The position numbers and the translations under genes were made by a program. From Candidatus Omnitrophota bacterium (GTDB taxonomy: Bacteria; Hinthialibacterota; Hinthialibacteria; Hinthialibacterales; Hinthialibacteraceae), in assembly GCA_013177805.1 (NCBI GenBank), contig JABLXU010000034.1, forward strand, positions 1-64,000: a stretch of 64,000 nt of DNA, given 5' to 3'. Positions 35,701 through 43,978 of the stretch are shown here, piece after piece. Numbering within the stretch: the stretch's first letter is position 1; the number at the start of each line of letters is the position of its first letter. The notes under the pieces are model-generated. The model was not told where the DNA came from and ran no database searches. It was given only the letters and a program-made list of their open reading frames with translations.

Positions 35701-38700
35701 GGTGGACGAACCGTTCCAGGTGAACGTCAGCGCGCGGGGCCGGGATGAAAAACGCGAAGCCCTTGCCGTGCCGCTGCAAATCATCCTGCAGCGCCGCAAC
35801 GAGGAAGGGGCATACGAAACCGTCGCGCGGCAGAAGGTCACCACATTGGCCGATGAAAACCGCACCGCCTCGGTTTCGTTCACCGCCACGAAAGGCGGAC
35901 GCTACCAAATCCTGGCCGAAGGGAGCGACCGCCGGGGGACCGCCATCACCGCCCAGCGGAATGTCCAAATCTCCGGCGAGGACGACGCCAACCTGCTGCT
36001 TATCCTCAACGACCGGTCCAGCTATCAGCAGGGGGATACCGCGTCCTTCACCGTCGTTTCCCGCCTGCCGGAAAACTTGTGCGTGTTCACGGGCGAGCGG
36101 GAGGGGATCGTCGAATACCGCGTGGAACGTATCAAGCCCGGCAAGAATGAAATCTCCTGGAAACTTGACGATCGCTACAGCCCCACCGCCACCGTCTCCC
36201 TGGCCGTGATGCATGAGAACCAGGATTACCTCCGGGATGTGCGCTTCCAGGTGCGGCGTGGACTCGATGTAACTATCACCCCCAACGCCAAAACCTACGC
36301 CCCGCGGGACACGGCCGAGCTGACGATCACAGCGCGGGATCATACGGGTAAACCGGTGGCGGCGGAATTTTCGCTTGGTCTTGTTGATTCTGCCTTTCTG
36401 GCCTTGTTCCCCGACCGCCTCGACAACCTGGCCGCGTATTTCGAGCAGGCCGGGGGCGGACAATTCCTGGCCGCCGCTTCCTCGGCTGGATTCCGGTATG
36501 AAGGAATCACCCGGCCTATCAACGAGGAGATTTTCGCCGAACGCGCGGGAGCGGAAATCGAGTTGCTAGGTGAAGAGGAAACCCGCGCCGGATTGCGTGC
36601 CGGACGCGCCGTGCGGGAGAAAATGGAATCCATCGAATCGTTGAAATACCAGGAAGAACAGTCGCGGCGGAAGGTTCTAGCCCGGGGCGTGGTTCCCGAA
36701 GCTCCGCCTACGGTAATGGCCCCGGCGATGGCGCCGGAAGGAGCGCGTATGCTCCATGATCGGCCGATGGATGGGAATGGGGCTATTCAAGTAGATGCTA
36801 TTTCTCTGGAGGAAAGCAAACCGGTTGGGCAAGTGGCCGCGGGCGAACCGGTGATGTTGTCAGCTGGAGTGCCCGTTATGGGCGGTCTATTCCATACGGC
36901 TGGTAGTGACCGGGCCTTTGTTGACGGCATGGGCGGCGCCGGAGGGTACTATTTCGGTTATGCCGGTTTTGGAGCGGAAGGCTTGGCGGCCACCATCCAG
37001 GCACGCGCCGATTTCCCCCTCACCGCTTTTTTTAACGCCTCTTTGATCACCGACGCGAACGGCCACGCCACGGTCTCCGTTCCGTTGCCCGATTCGCTCA
37101 CTACCTGGGACTCAGTGGTTCGCGCCATCACCAAGGACACCCTGGTTAACCAAGCCAGGGAAAAGATCGTTGTCGATAAACCGTTCCGTGTAGAACTCGA
37201 AACCCCCGCGTTCCTGACCGAGGGCGACCACTCTACCGCGTTGGCCATCGTCCGCAACAACACGCCTGGCAAACTCCCGGCGCAAAATGTGTTCACCCAG
37301 ACCATCGGCGAACGTCCCGAGACCGTGAAATGGGAAGCGGAACTTGAAGCGGGCGTGTTGCACAAGCAAGGAGTGGCGCTGGCGGCCGAAACCATCGGCG
37401 AGACCTCCCTGACGCTGACCAGCCTCGCGCAAGACCAGCATGACAAGGTGGTCAAGCCGATCCCCGTTTATCCCTGGGGCATTCCGGTGCGGGCGGGCGT
37501 TTCGGGGATCGCCGGGCAGAGCGTGGTCAAGACGATTTCTCTGCCTTCGCAAGCGGATTACTCGCGCCTGACGATGTGGATCACGCTCGGCGGGACCGGC
37601 GACGTTTCCTTGTTGCAAGCCGCCTGGTCGTCCATCATCGGGCCGCGCTCCAACCGGGGACGGATCGAGCAGGGACTCGGGGCGCTGGCCGCGTGGGAAT
37701 GCGCCGAATCTCTGAAGAAAACCGGCCAGGTTCCCGTCACGCTGCTGCGCCAGCGGATCGAAACGGCGGTCCAGCACGCCCTGGCCACGCAAACCGATCA
37801 GGGGCTGTGGTCTTGGGGCGGCGGGCCGTCCGGCGCGCCGGATATTCTCACCACCAGCCGCGCCGCCGAGCTGCTGCGCCAGGCCAAGGACCGGGGCTTC
37901 ACGGTTCCCGGCGGCAACCTGGAACGGGCGATCAACCAGCTGATGAATCTCTACCAGCAGACCGCCAACGATGACGAGAAGACCCGCATCCTCTACGCCT
38001 GGTCGGTGATCCAGCCGCCGGACTTCACCTTTGTCAACCGCATTCACCGCAACCTGGCCGGCATGAACGATTTCGACGCCGCGCTGCTCGGCCTCACCTG
38101 GTTCAACATGGGACGCCCCGAGAAGGCCCGCGAGGTGCTTGATCATCTTCTCGCCTCGCCCGGCTTGTCCGGAGCGGAATCCGGCACGGCTCCATCCCCC
38201 GGTACCCCGGTCATCAAAGTGGGAGGATCGGGCCCCAATGAAACCTTGGCCCTGGCCGCCCGTCTGTATTTCCAGCTGCCTCCCGCCTCGCGCACACCGC
38301 AACAGACGGCGAAGTTTCTGGAGAAGTTGGCCGTCGAGTTGCCCTGGCCGGTCTGTGAGGAATCGTATGGCGGGTTGCGTCTCCAGGCGCTGGCCGCCTA
38401 CCTGATGTCGGCCGCGGAAGAGACCAGTTCCTACACGGTGGCCGTCAAAGTCAACGGCCACGATGTACTGCAACGCCGCACCACCCGCTCGGTGCTTCCC
38501 TATGAGCGAGTGGAGATCGATCCGGAGTTGATAAAACCTACCGATAACCGGGTGGAGTTCGCCTTCAGCGGCCAGGGCCGGTTCCGCTACGGCGTGGTGC
38601 TGGAAGGCTGGACGAAGCAGGAGGCCCGCCCGCAGGACTGGATGACGCCCCAGGACCGCCGGATCACGGTCGTGGAGCGCGAATACACTCACGGCCCTCT

Positions 38701-40888
38701 GATGTACAAACAGGAAGACATACCGCGCGGCTACGGCGTGGTGGAAGGCTCCTACTCCACCGTGTCCAATCAACTGGAAGAGATTCAGCCCGGCGAGCGC
38801 GTAAACGTGCAGCTGCGCGTCGAAGGCAGGAACGATGTGGATTACGTGGTGGTGGAAGACCACATCCCGGCGGGATTTCTCTTCATCAAGGAATCCCTGC
38901 AAGGTTCGGTGGATCAATACACCCTGAAAGGCAACACGTTGACCTTCTACCTGCGCGGCCCGCAACGGTACTTCTCGATCCAATACCAACTGCGCGGCCG
39001 CTATTCAGGGACCTACCGCGTTCCCCCGGCCACCGTCACGGTGATGGAGGATCCCGGATCGATTTATGCCACTGCTTCCAACACCATCGTAGTGCTGCCC
39101 GAGGGGAAGCAACCCAAGGAGGAATACCATCCCACGCCGGATGAGCTCTACACCCTGGGCCTGCGGAACTTTGATGACAAGCGTTACGAGGAGGCCAAAC
39201 GCTACTTGACCCAACTGTTCAACACCGTCACCCTGCGGCCTGAGCCGTACCTCGAAACCGCGCGCCGGTTGTTCCAGATCCATCTCCAGGGCGGCGACGC
39301 GCGGGAACTTGTGCGGTACTTCGAAATCATCAAGGAACGGGATCAGGAGTTCGAAATCCAGTTCGAGCATATCGCCAAGCTGGCCCAGGCCTACCGCGCC
39401 ATCGGCGAGCCGGAACGCGCGGTGTATGTGTACCGCTCCCTGTTGGACGGCCTCTTCACCCAGGAAGGGGCGGTGACCGGGACCTTGCAGGAAGTGGGTC
39501 AGTACCGCGAGGCGCTGGATTACATCAAGCAGCTGATCCTCGAATATCCCGACATCCCCTCCGTGCAGACCGCCGTCTTCACCACGGGCGGCGTGATTTA
39601 TCAAAACATCGACGACTGGGCCCGGCAGCCCGATTTCATTCAGTCAGGCAACGACAAGAAAGCCCTGCTGGCCGAGGCGGTGGGCATGATCCAATCGTTC
39701 CTGGCGTTGTACCCCAAGAATCCGGTGGCCGACGAGGCGGGATACACGCTGATCAACCTGTGGCTCGATCAGAAAAATTATGAAACCGTGGCCCGGCTGG
39801 CCGCTTCGTTTGCCAAGCGCTATCCGCAAAGCCCATATCTTGACAGTTACGACTACCTGGCGGCCTACGCGCTCTTCCAGCTCGAGCGATACACCCCGGC
39901 GTTGGAACTCGCGCAAAAGGTGGCCACGCAAAAGTATCCGGCGGAAGGCGGCGGGCAAAAACCGAGCGACGAGGCTAATACCGCCATCCTCATGTCCGGC
40001 AAGATTCTGCACGCCGCGGGCGAGCTGGACCGCGCCCTGGCCGAATACGAACGCGTCAAACAGGCCTTCGGCGACGCCGGGCAGTCGATCGCCTATCTCA
40101 CCGTGAAGGGCCTGAAGATCGACGGCGTGACTGTCATCCCGGGCGATGATCCGGCGACGGTGACCGTACGCCATAAAAACCTGGACGCCATCGACATGCG
40201 GGTTTACAAGGTTGACCTGATGGCCTTCTATCTCCGTGAACGCAGTCTCGACCGAATGGCCCAAATCAACCTGTCGGGCATCCAGCCCACGATTTCGCAG
40301 ACTATTCCTGTGGATAAGGCGAAAAAGTTCGAATGGAACGAACAGAAACTGGATCTTCCCCTCCAGGAGACCGGCGCGTACCTGGTGGTCCTGAGCGGAA
40401 ACGGACTGCTGACTTCCGGCATGGTGATCCGCACCAGGTTGGAATTGGAAGTGCAGGAAGACGCGGATCAGGGTATCGTGCGGGTCAATGTCCGGTCCGG
40501 AAAGCCGCCGAAATTCACCAAGAATGTGAAGGTCCAGGTACGGGGCAGCCGCAATGACCGGTTTGTTTCGGGGGAGACCGATCTGCGCGGTGTCTTCACC
40601 GCCACGGGCATCCAGGGAACCGCCACCGTGCTGGTCCAGGACGGCAACCAGTATGGCTTCTACCAGGGTACCCGGGAACTCGGCCAGCCGCCTGTACCCG
40701 CCGAACAAGCGGGACGGCCCGAAGGATCCGCCAAGGGCGTGACGGCGCAGGATTTTGGTCTGGAAGATATCGGCAATAACATGATACGGATGCGCCAGGT
40801 GCAGGAGCGGCAAAGCGAACGTTGGCAGAACGCCACCGGCTCGGACAACTATCGCTTGAGCACGCAAAAAGCCAAGGCCTTGTATTGA
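32789..40888 (+). CDS. Giant secreted TPR - alpha-2-macroglobulin-like - TPR protein lacking the thioester
   Basis: 2,699 residues from ATG at 32789, with GGGAGG 7 nt upstream and a signal peptide (HHLFLTALFVSLVSLWLPLN). Residues about 30-560 are TPR-like helices (AYAWFLLASAAFNREDYETA, AEFHIARCLLELQKFDEA). About 757 onward are macroglobulin domains (YLVYSDRAAYQPGETVRY; LITDANGHATVSVPLPDSLT followed by W near 1414). A Gly/Met-rich insert at about 1290-1390 sits at the bait-like position. At about 1617 the reading is GPRSNRGRIEQG where the thioester CGEQ would be; the Cys is absent. After about 2117 more TPRs follow, then beta domains to the end. Bacterial A2Ms usually have 1,500-1,900 residues and pair with PBP1C; no pbpC is here. 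Probably a protein-interaction or surface factor rather than a protease trap. Confidence 0.85.
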   Translation: MPHHLFLTALFVSLVSLWLPLNGLGYSLQDAEEALRDQQFERVAQNLKPEDFPEKEDQAYAWFLLASAAFNREDYETALIQYEKVVTGYPDSRWFVKATYRKAECLMLLQRFAEAEAIYAAGAQGLLSLARRAEIAEIYTRHADRFFAPKKKGEPPDYDRARLLYERAREILPKGERWERVSYQIAMTHFQQEQWNEAQQKLGDLITYYESPEKPAAAEIQKVTDTEIPNPYPEGGYLDDALLNRGEAYFRMGNALEARRVWKKLRDTRRDVTKRPAIVAEAAYRIAKTYRIPEPGSDKELALGIRSLDDYILLFSDHEKVSQAALDKAKAYFHRRQYENARQAFQALLDRHAAQATPQQKAAAEFHIARCLLELQKFDEAASAFEAFLKNHPVDENWREAQQMIVLTRYRKVEFDQREAEKALTRWTRAVQSDKKDPAREAIPAEVLGRFASAREGWETFQSQYPLDSRIAGIQLLLGKNERRLRHFEEATAIWKDLATRFPNSDTASEALYLIAEVTEQDLKDYEKALDLYKDVTFGPFQGSAQERIRQLQEIFLALRTERTFLTNEKPALRLTSRNIESLTCKLYPLDLPAYFQSRHTIRSIEDLDVNLIAPETVWEVTPEGYKPYTLIEQDLAVPVTGPGSWIVQVESKTLQAVTLVLVSDLAAVIKGGKNEVFVYAEDQKNEKAIEGADVWISDGQTIIAQGKTNADGVFHKTNLNAVEKQQLSVFATYRGHCAGETLPIQHLSVATSLQPRYLVYSDRAAYQPGETVRYRAMIREIQDGRYIIPQDHEFDVTVLDSRGTPILTKKSKLSEFGTLNGELALDASAPFGTYRITVSREEGPSGAWTFEVQEFTLPTARVEIETSQTTYFYGDKITGTIRVSDFSGNPLEGERITYTLAGGFPVEVQEAVTDTNGEASFEFETWDLPEECVFAVAAVLPSRQIQQQKNLALVNTGFTITLDTTRYVYLVDEPFQVNVSARGRDEKREALAVPLQIILQRRNEEGAYETVARQKVTTLADENRTASVSFTATKGGRYQILAEGSDRRGTAITAQRNVQISGEDDANLLLILNDRSSYQQGDTASFTVVSRLPENLCVFTGEREGIVEYRVERIKPGKNEISWKLDDRYSPTATVSLAVMHENQDYLRDVRFQVRRGLDVTITPNAKTYAPRDTAELTITARDHTGKPVAAEFSLGLVDSAFLALFPDRLDNLAAYFEQAGGGQFLAAASSAGFRYEGITRPINEEIFAERAGAEIELLGEEETRAGLRAGRAVREKMESIESLKYQEEQSRRKVLARGVVPEAPPTVMAPAMAPEGARMLHDRPMDGNGAIQVDAISLEESKPVGQVAAGEPVMLSAGVPVMGGLFHTAGSDRAFVDGMGGAGGYYFGYAGFGAEGLAATIQARADFPLTAFFNASLITDANGHATVSVPLPDSLTTWDSVVRAITKDTLVNQAREKIVVDKPFRVELETPAFLTEGDHSTALAIVRNNTPGKLPAQNVFTQTIGERPETVKWEAELEAGVLHKQGVALAAETIGETSLTLTSLAQDQHDKVVKPIPVYPWGIPVRAGVSGIAGQSVVKTISLPSQADYSRLTMWITLGGTGDVSLLQAAWSSIIGPRSNRGRIEQGLGALAAWECAESLKKTGQVPVTLLRQRIETAVQHALATQTDQGLWSWGGGPSGAPDILTTSRAAELLRQAKDRGFTVPGGNLERAINQLMNLYQQTANDDEKTRILYAWSVIQPPDFTFVNRIHRNLAGMNDFDAALLGLTWFNMGRPEKAREVLDHLLASPGLSGAESGTAPSPGTPVIKVGGSGPNETLALAARLYFQLPPASRTPQQTAKFLEKLAVELPWPVCEESYGGLRLQALAAYLMSAAEETSSYTVAVKVNGHDVLQRRTTRSVLPYERVEIDPELIKPTDNRVEFAFSGQGRFRYGVVLEGWTKQEARPQDWMTPQDRRITVVEREYTHGPLMYKQEDIPRGYGVVEGSYSTVSNQLEEIQPGERVNVQLRVEGRNDVDYVVVEDHIPAGFLFIKESLQGSVDQYTLKGNTLTFYLRGPQRYFSIQYQLRGRYSGTYRVPPATVTVMEDPGSIYATASNTIVVLPEGKQPKEEYHPTPDELYTLGLRNFDDKRYEEAKRYLTQLFNTVTLRPEPYLETARRLFQIHLQGGDARELVRYFEIIKERDQEFEIQFEHIAKLAQAYRAIGEPERAVYVYRSLLDGLFTQEGAVTGTLQEVGQYREALDYIKQLILEYPDIPSVQTAVFTTGGVIYQNIDDWARQPDFIQSGNDKKALLAEAVGMIQSFLALYPKNPVADEAGYTLINLWLDQKNYETVARLAASFAKRYPQSPYLDSYDYLAAYALFQLERYTPALELAQKVATQKYPAEGGGQKPSDEANTAILMSGKILHAAGELDRALAEYERVKQAFGDAGQSIAYLTVKGLKIDGVTVIPGDDPATVTVRHKNLDAIDMRVYKVDLMAFYLRERSLDRMAQINLSGIQPTISQTIPVDKAKKFEWNEQKLDLPLQETGAYLVVLSGNGLLTSGMVIRTRLELEVQEDADQGIVRVNVRSGKPPKFTKNVKVQVRGSRNDRFVSGETDLRGVFTATGIQGTATVLVQDGNQYGFYQGTRELGQPPVPAEQAGRPEGSAKGVTAQDFGLEDIGNNMIRMRQVQERQSERWQNATGSDNYRLSTQKAKALY

Positions 40889-40983
40889 TCTAGAAGACGG
40901 ATTATGTACTCGTAGTTTGTAGGATCAGACCAAAATTCCCTCACCTTCAGGGAAAAGGCCATGACGAGGGAATGAATGGAGGG

Positions 40984-41028
40984 GCGGACCTAGGTGTCCG
41001 CCCTCATCCAGGAGTGAATGGAATCGAT
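40984..41028. repeat. Dispersed repeat family B, copy 1
   Basis: 45 bp beginning GCGGACCTAGGTGTCCGCCC. It matches 49491-49535 at 38 of 45 positions, and all seven differences are transitions. Internal GCGGACcTaGGTGTCCGC is near-palindromic. Confidence 0.85.
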
Positions 41029-41079
41029 TTTAAAAGCGCGATCGTTCTTTCATATGTCTGGCTTAAGAGTTCAATCCCA

Positions 41080-41133
41080 AATCCCCTCTCCCTCTGGGAG
41101 AGGGCCAGGGTGAGGGAAGCCCTGTAAGGGTGG
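41080..41133. repeat. Dispersed repeat family A, copy 2 (inverted relative to copy 1)
   Basis: Contains CCCCTCTCCCTCTGGGAGAG then GGCCAGGGTGAGGGAAGCCC. Its reverse complement aligns with 32521-32574 along the full length. Confidence 0.88.
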
Positions 41134-41319
41134 AATCCATGATTTACTGGCAATCAGGCAAGTAACATTTCACCCGGCCGCTACGCACTGGCCGCTGAAA
41201 CCGAAAATCACTCCGGGGGCGTTCCGCTTTGCATTTACGTGGTATAATACGTATTCGGTTCCTTGAATCTTAACGGCGTTCCCCCTCCGCGGAGGAGGAA
41301 ACAGAAAGAATCACACGCG

Positions 41320-41745
41320 ATGACCGGTCCGAACGCTTTGCCCCAAGGCACGCTTGTCCGCTTGCTCTTCCGCCGATGCCAATGCGATCCGAGCTGGCTG
41401 CGGCAACCGGCATTGACCCGGGACGCCATCCGTAACGCGGTCCGCGCGTCCGGTCTTCTGGACATGGCGGACACGAGCTGCGCGTTCGAGAACGGCGGTT
41501 ATACCACGGCGGTGATCCTGGCCGAGTCGCATCTGGTCGTCCATACCTGGCCGGAGAGCGGCCGGCTGGTGATGATCGACATCAGCGTGTGCGACTACAG
41601 CCAGCCGAACCGGGAGCGCGCGTTGGATCTCGGCGGCCGCCTGGCCGAACTCTTCCAACCCCGTGAAATCCTCCGCGAAATCCTCCCCCTCTGCCCCCGC
41701 GCGCCTGAATCTGTCGAAGTGGATTGCCTATCCGCAGGGAAATAA
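41320..41745 (+). CDS. speD: SpeD-like S-adenosylmethionine decarboxylase proenzyme
   Basis: 141 residues. The self-processing site is ILAESHLVVHTWPE: cleavage between E69 and S70 would turn Ser-70 into the pyruvoyl cofactor. H75 in HTWPE and C91 in DISVCDYS correspond to the processing and catalytic residues. The usual DxFTCG has become DISVCD, so the Gly after Cys is lost. Decarboxylated AdoMet feeds spermidine synthesis, but no speE is adjacent. Some SpeD homologues have become arginine or ornithine decarboxylases, which cannot be excluded. The 3' end overlaps the convergent tgt gene by 18 bp. Confidence 0.85.
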   Translation: MTGPNALPQGTLVRLLFRRCQCDPSWLRQPALTRDAIRNAVRASGLLDMADTSCAFENGGYTTAVILAESHLVVHTWPESGRLVMIDISVCDYSQPNRERALDLGGRLAELFQPREILREILPLCPRAPESVEVDCLSAGK

Positions 41746-42870
41746 AAGCATCCCCCGCGACGATCCGTTTCCCTTTCTCTCACCCAGCCATGTCTCCCGG
41801 AACGCGTGAAACGTCCCTTGACGGATCTCCTGGCGGCAGCGGCGCATGAACTCCTGATAGAAGGTGATGTTGTGCATGGTCGCCAGACGCGAGGCCAAGA
41901 TTTCACCCGCCAGAAACAAATGCCGCAAATAGGCGCGGGTATAATTCCGGCAACAATAGCAGGCGCAGTTCTCGTCCGGCGGGCGTTCATCCTCGCGGTA
42001 TTGGGCCTGCTTGACTGAGATCCGCCCGTTCCAGGTCAGCAGGTGGCTGTTGCGGGCCAGGCGGGTGGGGACCACGCAATCGAACATGTCCACCCCCCGC
42101 GCGATGCCGTCGAGAAAGTCTTCAGGAGTCCCCACACCCATCAGGTAGCGGGGCTTGTCCCAAGGCAGGATGCCGGTCACCAGCTCACACACCGGCCAGG
42201 TGAATTTCTTATCCTCGCCGATCATCAGTCCGCCGATGGCGTATCCGGGAAAATCCAGCGCGGTCAGGTCCCGGGCGCTTTGTTCACGCAAGTCGGAATA
42301 CACTCCGCCTTGGACGATCGCGAACAGAGCCTGATCGCCACGCTGATGCGCCCGCCGGCAGCGTTCCGCCCAGCGGGTGGTCATGGCCACGGATTCTGCG
42401 GCGTACTCGCGTGTCACCGGGTAGGGCGTGCATTCATCGAAGCACATGATGATGTCCGCCCCGAGATCGTTTTCGAGTTGCATGACGCTCTCGGGCGTGA
42501 AACGGACCTCGGTTCCATCGATATGCGAGCGGAACGTGACGCCGTCCGGGTCGATCCGGCGCAGAGGAGCCAGGCTGTAGACCTGAAAGCCGCCGCTGTC
42601 GGTGAGGATGGGCGCGTCCCAGTGCATGAACGCGTGCAATCCGCCCAGCTTCTTGACCACCTCCTGCCCGGGCCGGAGGAAGAGGTGGTAGGCGTTGCAC
42701 AGCAGGATTTGTGACCCGGTTTCCCTGACCTCCTCGGGCGTAAGGGCTTTCACGGTGGCGTTGGTCCCCACGGGCATGAAGGCGGGCGTTTCGAACACGC
42801 CGTGGGGCGTCCGGACCTTCCCCACGCGGGCGTTCCCTTCGGATGCTTCGATAATGAATTGAAAAGCCAT
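41728..42870 (-). CDS. tgt: tRNA-guanine transglycosylase
   Basis: 380 residues from ATG at 42870, where homologues begin (MAFQFIIEASEGNARVGKVR). The frame is open further upstream but that part is not family-like. Active-site blocks: ILTDSGGFQVYSL (catalytic/substrate Asp), ALFAIVQGG, FPGYAIGGLMIGE and FDCVVPTRLARN (nucleophile Asp). The zinc site is CACYCCRNYTRAYLRHLF followed by the His of TMHN. The enzyme exchanges guanine-34 for preQ1 in tRNAs with GUN anticodons. No other queuosine gene is nearby. Confidence 0.96.
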   Translation of the reverse strand: MAFQFIIEASEGNARVGKVRTPHGVFETPAFMPVGTNATVKALTPEEVRETGSQILLCNAYHLFLRPGQEVVKKLGGLHAFMHWDAPILTDSGGFQVYSLAPLRRIDPDGVTFRSHIDGTEVRFTPESVMQLENDLGADIIMCFDECTPYPVTREYAAESVAMTTRWAERCRRAHQRGDQALFAIVQGGVYSDLREQSARDLTALDFPGYAIGGLMIGEDKKFTWPVCELVTGILPWDKPRYLMGVGTPEDFLDGIARGVDMFDCVVPTRLARNSHLLTWNGRISVKQAQYREDERPPDENCACYCCRNYTRAYLRHLFLAGEILASRLATMHNITFYQEFMRRCRQEIRQGTFHAFRETWLGERKGNGSSRGMLLFPCG

Positions 42871-42965
42871 GGCTCTGTGCCGGATTCGTATAGGGTTGAG
42901 AGGATCATAAACGGGGGGGAAGGAGAAGCAAGGGGGCAGGAAAGCCAGTGGAATCCCTCCACTCC

Positions 42966-43075
42966 TTTGAACCACGGATTACACGGATAAATCACGGAGC
43001 CTACGGAGAACAGCCTCTCTCTGGGCCATCCATGAGGATATCGGCGGTATCCATGATTCAATCCTCAAGCGGAAA
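42966..43075. repeat. Dispersed repeat family C, copy 1
   Basis: Starts TTTGAACCACGGATTACACG, continues CGGATAAATCACGGAGCC and ends near ATCCATGATTCAATCC. Similar copies lie at 43866-43965 (inverted) and 43979-44065 (direct). Confidence 0.75.
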
Positions 43076-43151
43076 ACATTGAGATACTAATCCCCAATCA
43101 AAAATTCGTCTCGCCGCTGCAAAACGTGTAAAATCATGGAGGAGGTAGATC

Positions 43152-43283
43152 ATGATCCAAATGGTTGAAGCCGGAATCGATGAAACCGGTCAGGTGCGGC
43201 TGCTGGAATCCATCCACTTGCCCTCGGCGCGGCGGGCTTTGGTTACGATTTTGGAAGAAGAGACAACTGTAACATGCGTGTGA
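43152..43283 (+). CDS. Small DUF104/AF2212-like orphan protein
   Basis: 43 residues with a very strong ribosome site GGAGGAGG 6 nt upstream. The sequence MIQMVEAGIDETGQVRLLES then IHLPSARRALVTILEEE follows the pattern of small DUF104/AF2212-type putative antitoxins ('v.aiyenGvlrLle.v.lpeg..v.v.i'). It stops 4 bp before the BrnT-like reading frame. It may be a second antitoxin-like gene left at a toxin-antitoxin hotspot. Function inferred only. Confidence 0.6.
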   Translation: MIQMVEAGIDETGQVRLLESIHLPSARRALVTILEEETTVTCV

Positions 43284-43287
43284 ACCA

Positions 43288-43561
43288 ATGAAATTTGAAT
43301 GGGATCCGAAAAAGGCCTCTGCCAATATTACCAAGCACCATGTATCCTTTTTTGAAGCGGCCAGTGTTTTCGGAGATCCGTGGGCTTTAACTTTTGAGGA
43401 TCCGGATCATTCCATAAGACAAAAACAGATTTGTGACTTTTGGATTATTGGAGAATAATCGATTTCTGGTGGTTTGCCATACAGAGCGCGGTGGCCGAAT
43501 CCGGATCATCAGCGCCCGGCTGATGAACAAGAAAGAAAGGAAAATCTATGAAGAAGGTTAA
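43288..43561 (+). pseudogene. brnT: BrnT-family toxin gene with a frameshift
   Basis: The first frame encodes MKFEWDPKKASANITKHHVS then FFEAASVFGDPWALTFEDPD, typical of BrnT RNase toxins, and stops at about 43458. In the +1 frame the rest follows: RFVTFGLLENNRFLVVCHTE, RGGRIRIISARLMNKKERKI, YEEG, ending at 43561. Removing one base from the A5 run near 43430 restores a full-length BrnT of about 90 residues. Either the toxin is inactivated, the base is a sequencing error, or a +1 shift is used. The stop overlaps the antitoxin start by 14 bp, as in intact brnTA operons. Confidence 0.8.
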
Positions 43562-43802
43562 ATCGGACGAGATTCGGTCTGAATACAAGAGAGAGGATTT
43601 GGGACCGGGAGTGCGTGGAAAATACTATGAGTCTTATAAGCAAGGCACGAATATCATACTGCTAAACCCTGATGTGGCGGAATTTTTTCCAGATGAAGAA
43701 TCCGTGAATAAGGCGTTACGGTCGCTCATTGACCTGGCTCGGAAATCGACCGGTCAAAAAAGGCAAATGCCTGGCAGAACGAAGAAAGAAAAGACCACTT
43801 AG
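43548..43802 (+). CDS. brnA: BrnA-like antitoxin
   Basis: 84 residues. The core EYKREDLGPGVRGKYYESYK, IILLNPDVAEFFPDEESVNK and ALRSLIDLARK follows the 'r..Yd......rGk........v.L.pDVa..Fpd.esVN.aLR.l' pattern of BrnA/CopG-like antitoxins, a ribbon-helix-helix type that binds BrnT and represses its own operon. The C-terminal tail is basic. The gene is intact although its partner is frameshifted. It starts inside the toxin gene. Confidence 0.82.
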   Translation: MKKVKSDEIRSEYKREDLGPGVRGKYYESYKQGTNIILLNPDVAEFFPDEESVNKALRSLIDLARKSTGQKRQMPGRTKKEKTT

Positions 43803-43865
43803 CTGCGCCATTCCTCCTCCCAATCGTTATTGTGGTTCAATCCAACATACTTCTACATCCGGGAT

Positions 43866-43965
43866 ATTCCGGATATAGCGCGGAATCCATGGAGAACAGC
43901 TTTTCTCCGGGACCTCCGTGGAATCCCCGTGATATCCGTGGTTCAGACGCGGGGGCGCTGGGATG
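43866..43965. repeat. Dispersed repeat family C, copy 2 (inverted)
   Basis: Its reverse complement begins TCTGAACCACGGATATCACG and continues GATTCCACGGAGG and GGAGAAAAGCTGTTCTCC, parallel to copy 1. Confidence 0.7.
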
Positions 43966-43978
43966 GTGTGGGGGGCTT

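Larger units (their letters stand above)
40889..41319. other. Intergenic region with repeat families A and B before speD
   Basis: 431 bp. It contains a degenerate family A copy (40934-40972), a family B copy (40984-41028) and a good family A copy (41080-41133). TATAAT at 41243-41248 may be the -10 of the speD gene, without a clear -35. The purine stretch GGAGGAGGAAAC at about 41291 is too far from the ATG at 41320 to act alone as its ribosome site. Confidence 0.5.

Noticed and set aside
37112-38989. Very long minus-strand frame antisense to the A2M gene (and similar ones at 442-1728, 34970-36463, 17660-18559)
   Set aside because: They have Arg/His/Gly-rich compositions typical of shadows opposite high-GC genes and no ribosome sites or family motifs.
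32520-41133. CRISPR array
   Set aside because: The repeated units are few, widely spaced, partly inverted and not separated by regular spacers; no cas gene is present.
41161-41319. A riboswitch or leader RNA before speD or tgt (AdoMet or preQ1 class)
   Set aside because: I could not find the conserved pseudoknot or aptamer elements of either class.
43288-43561. Programmed +1 frameshifting in brnT
   Set aside because: No rare codon, stop or stimulatory structure is apparent at the A5 run; mutation or sequencing error is simpler. Kept only as an alternative.
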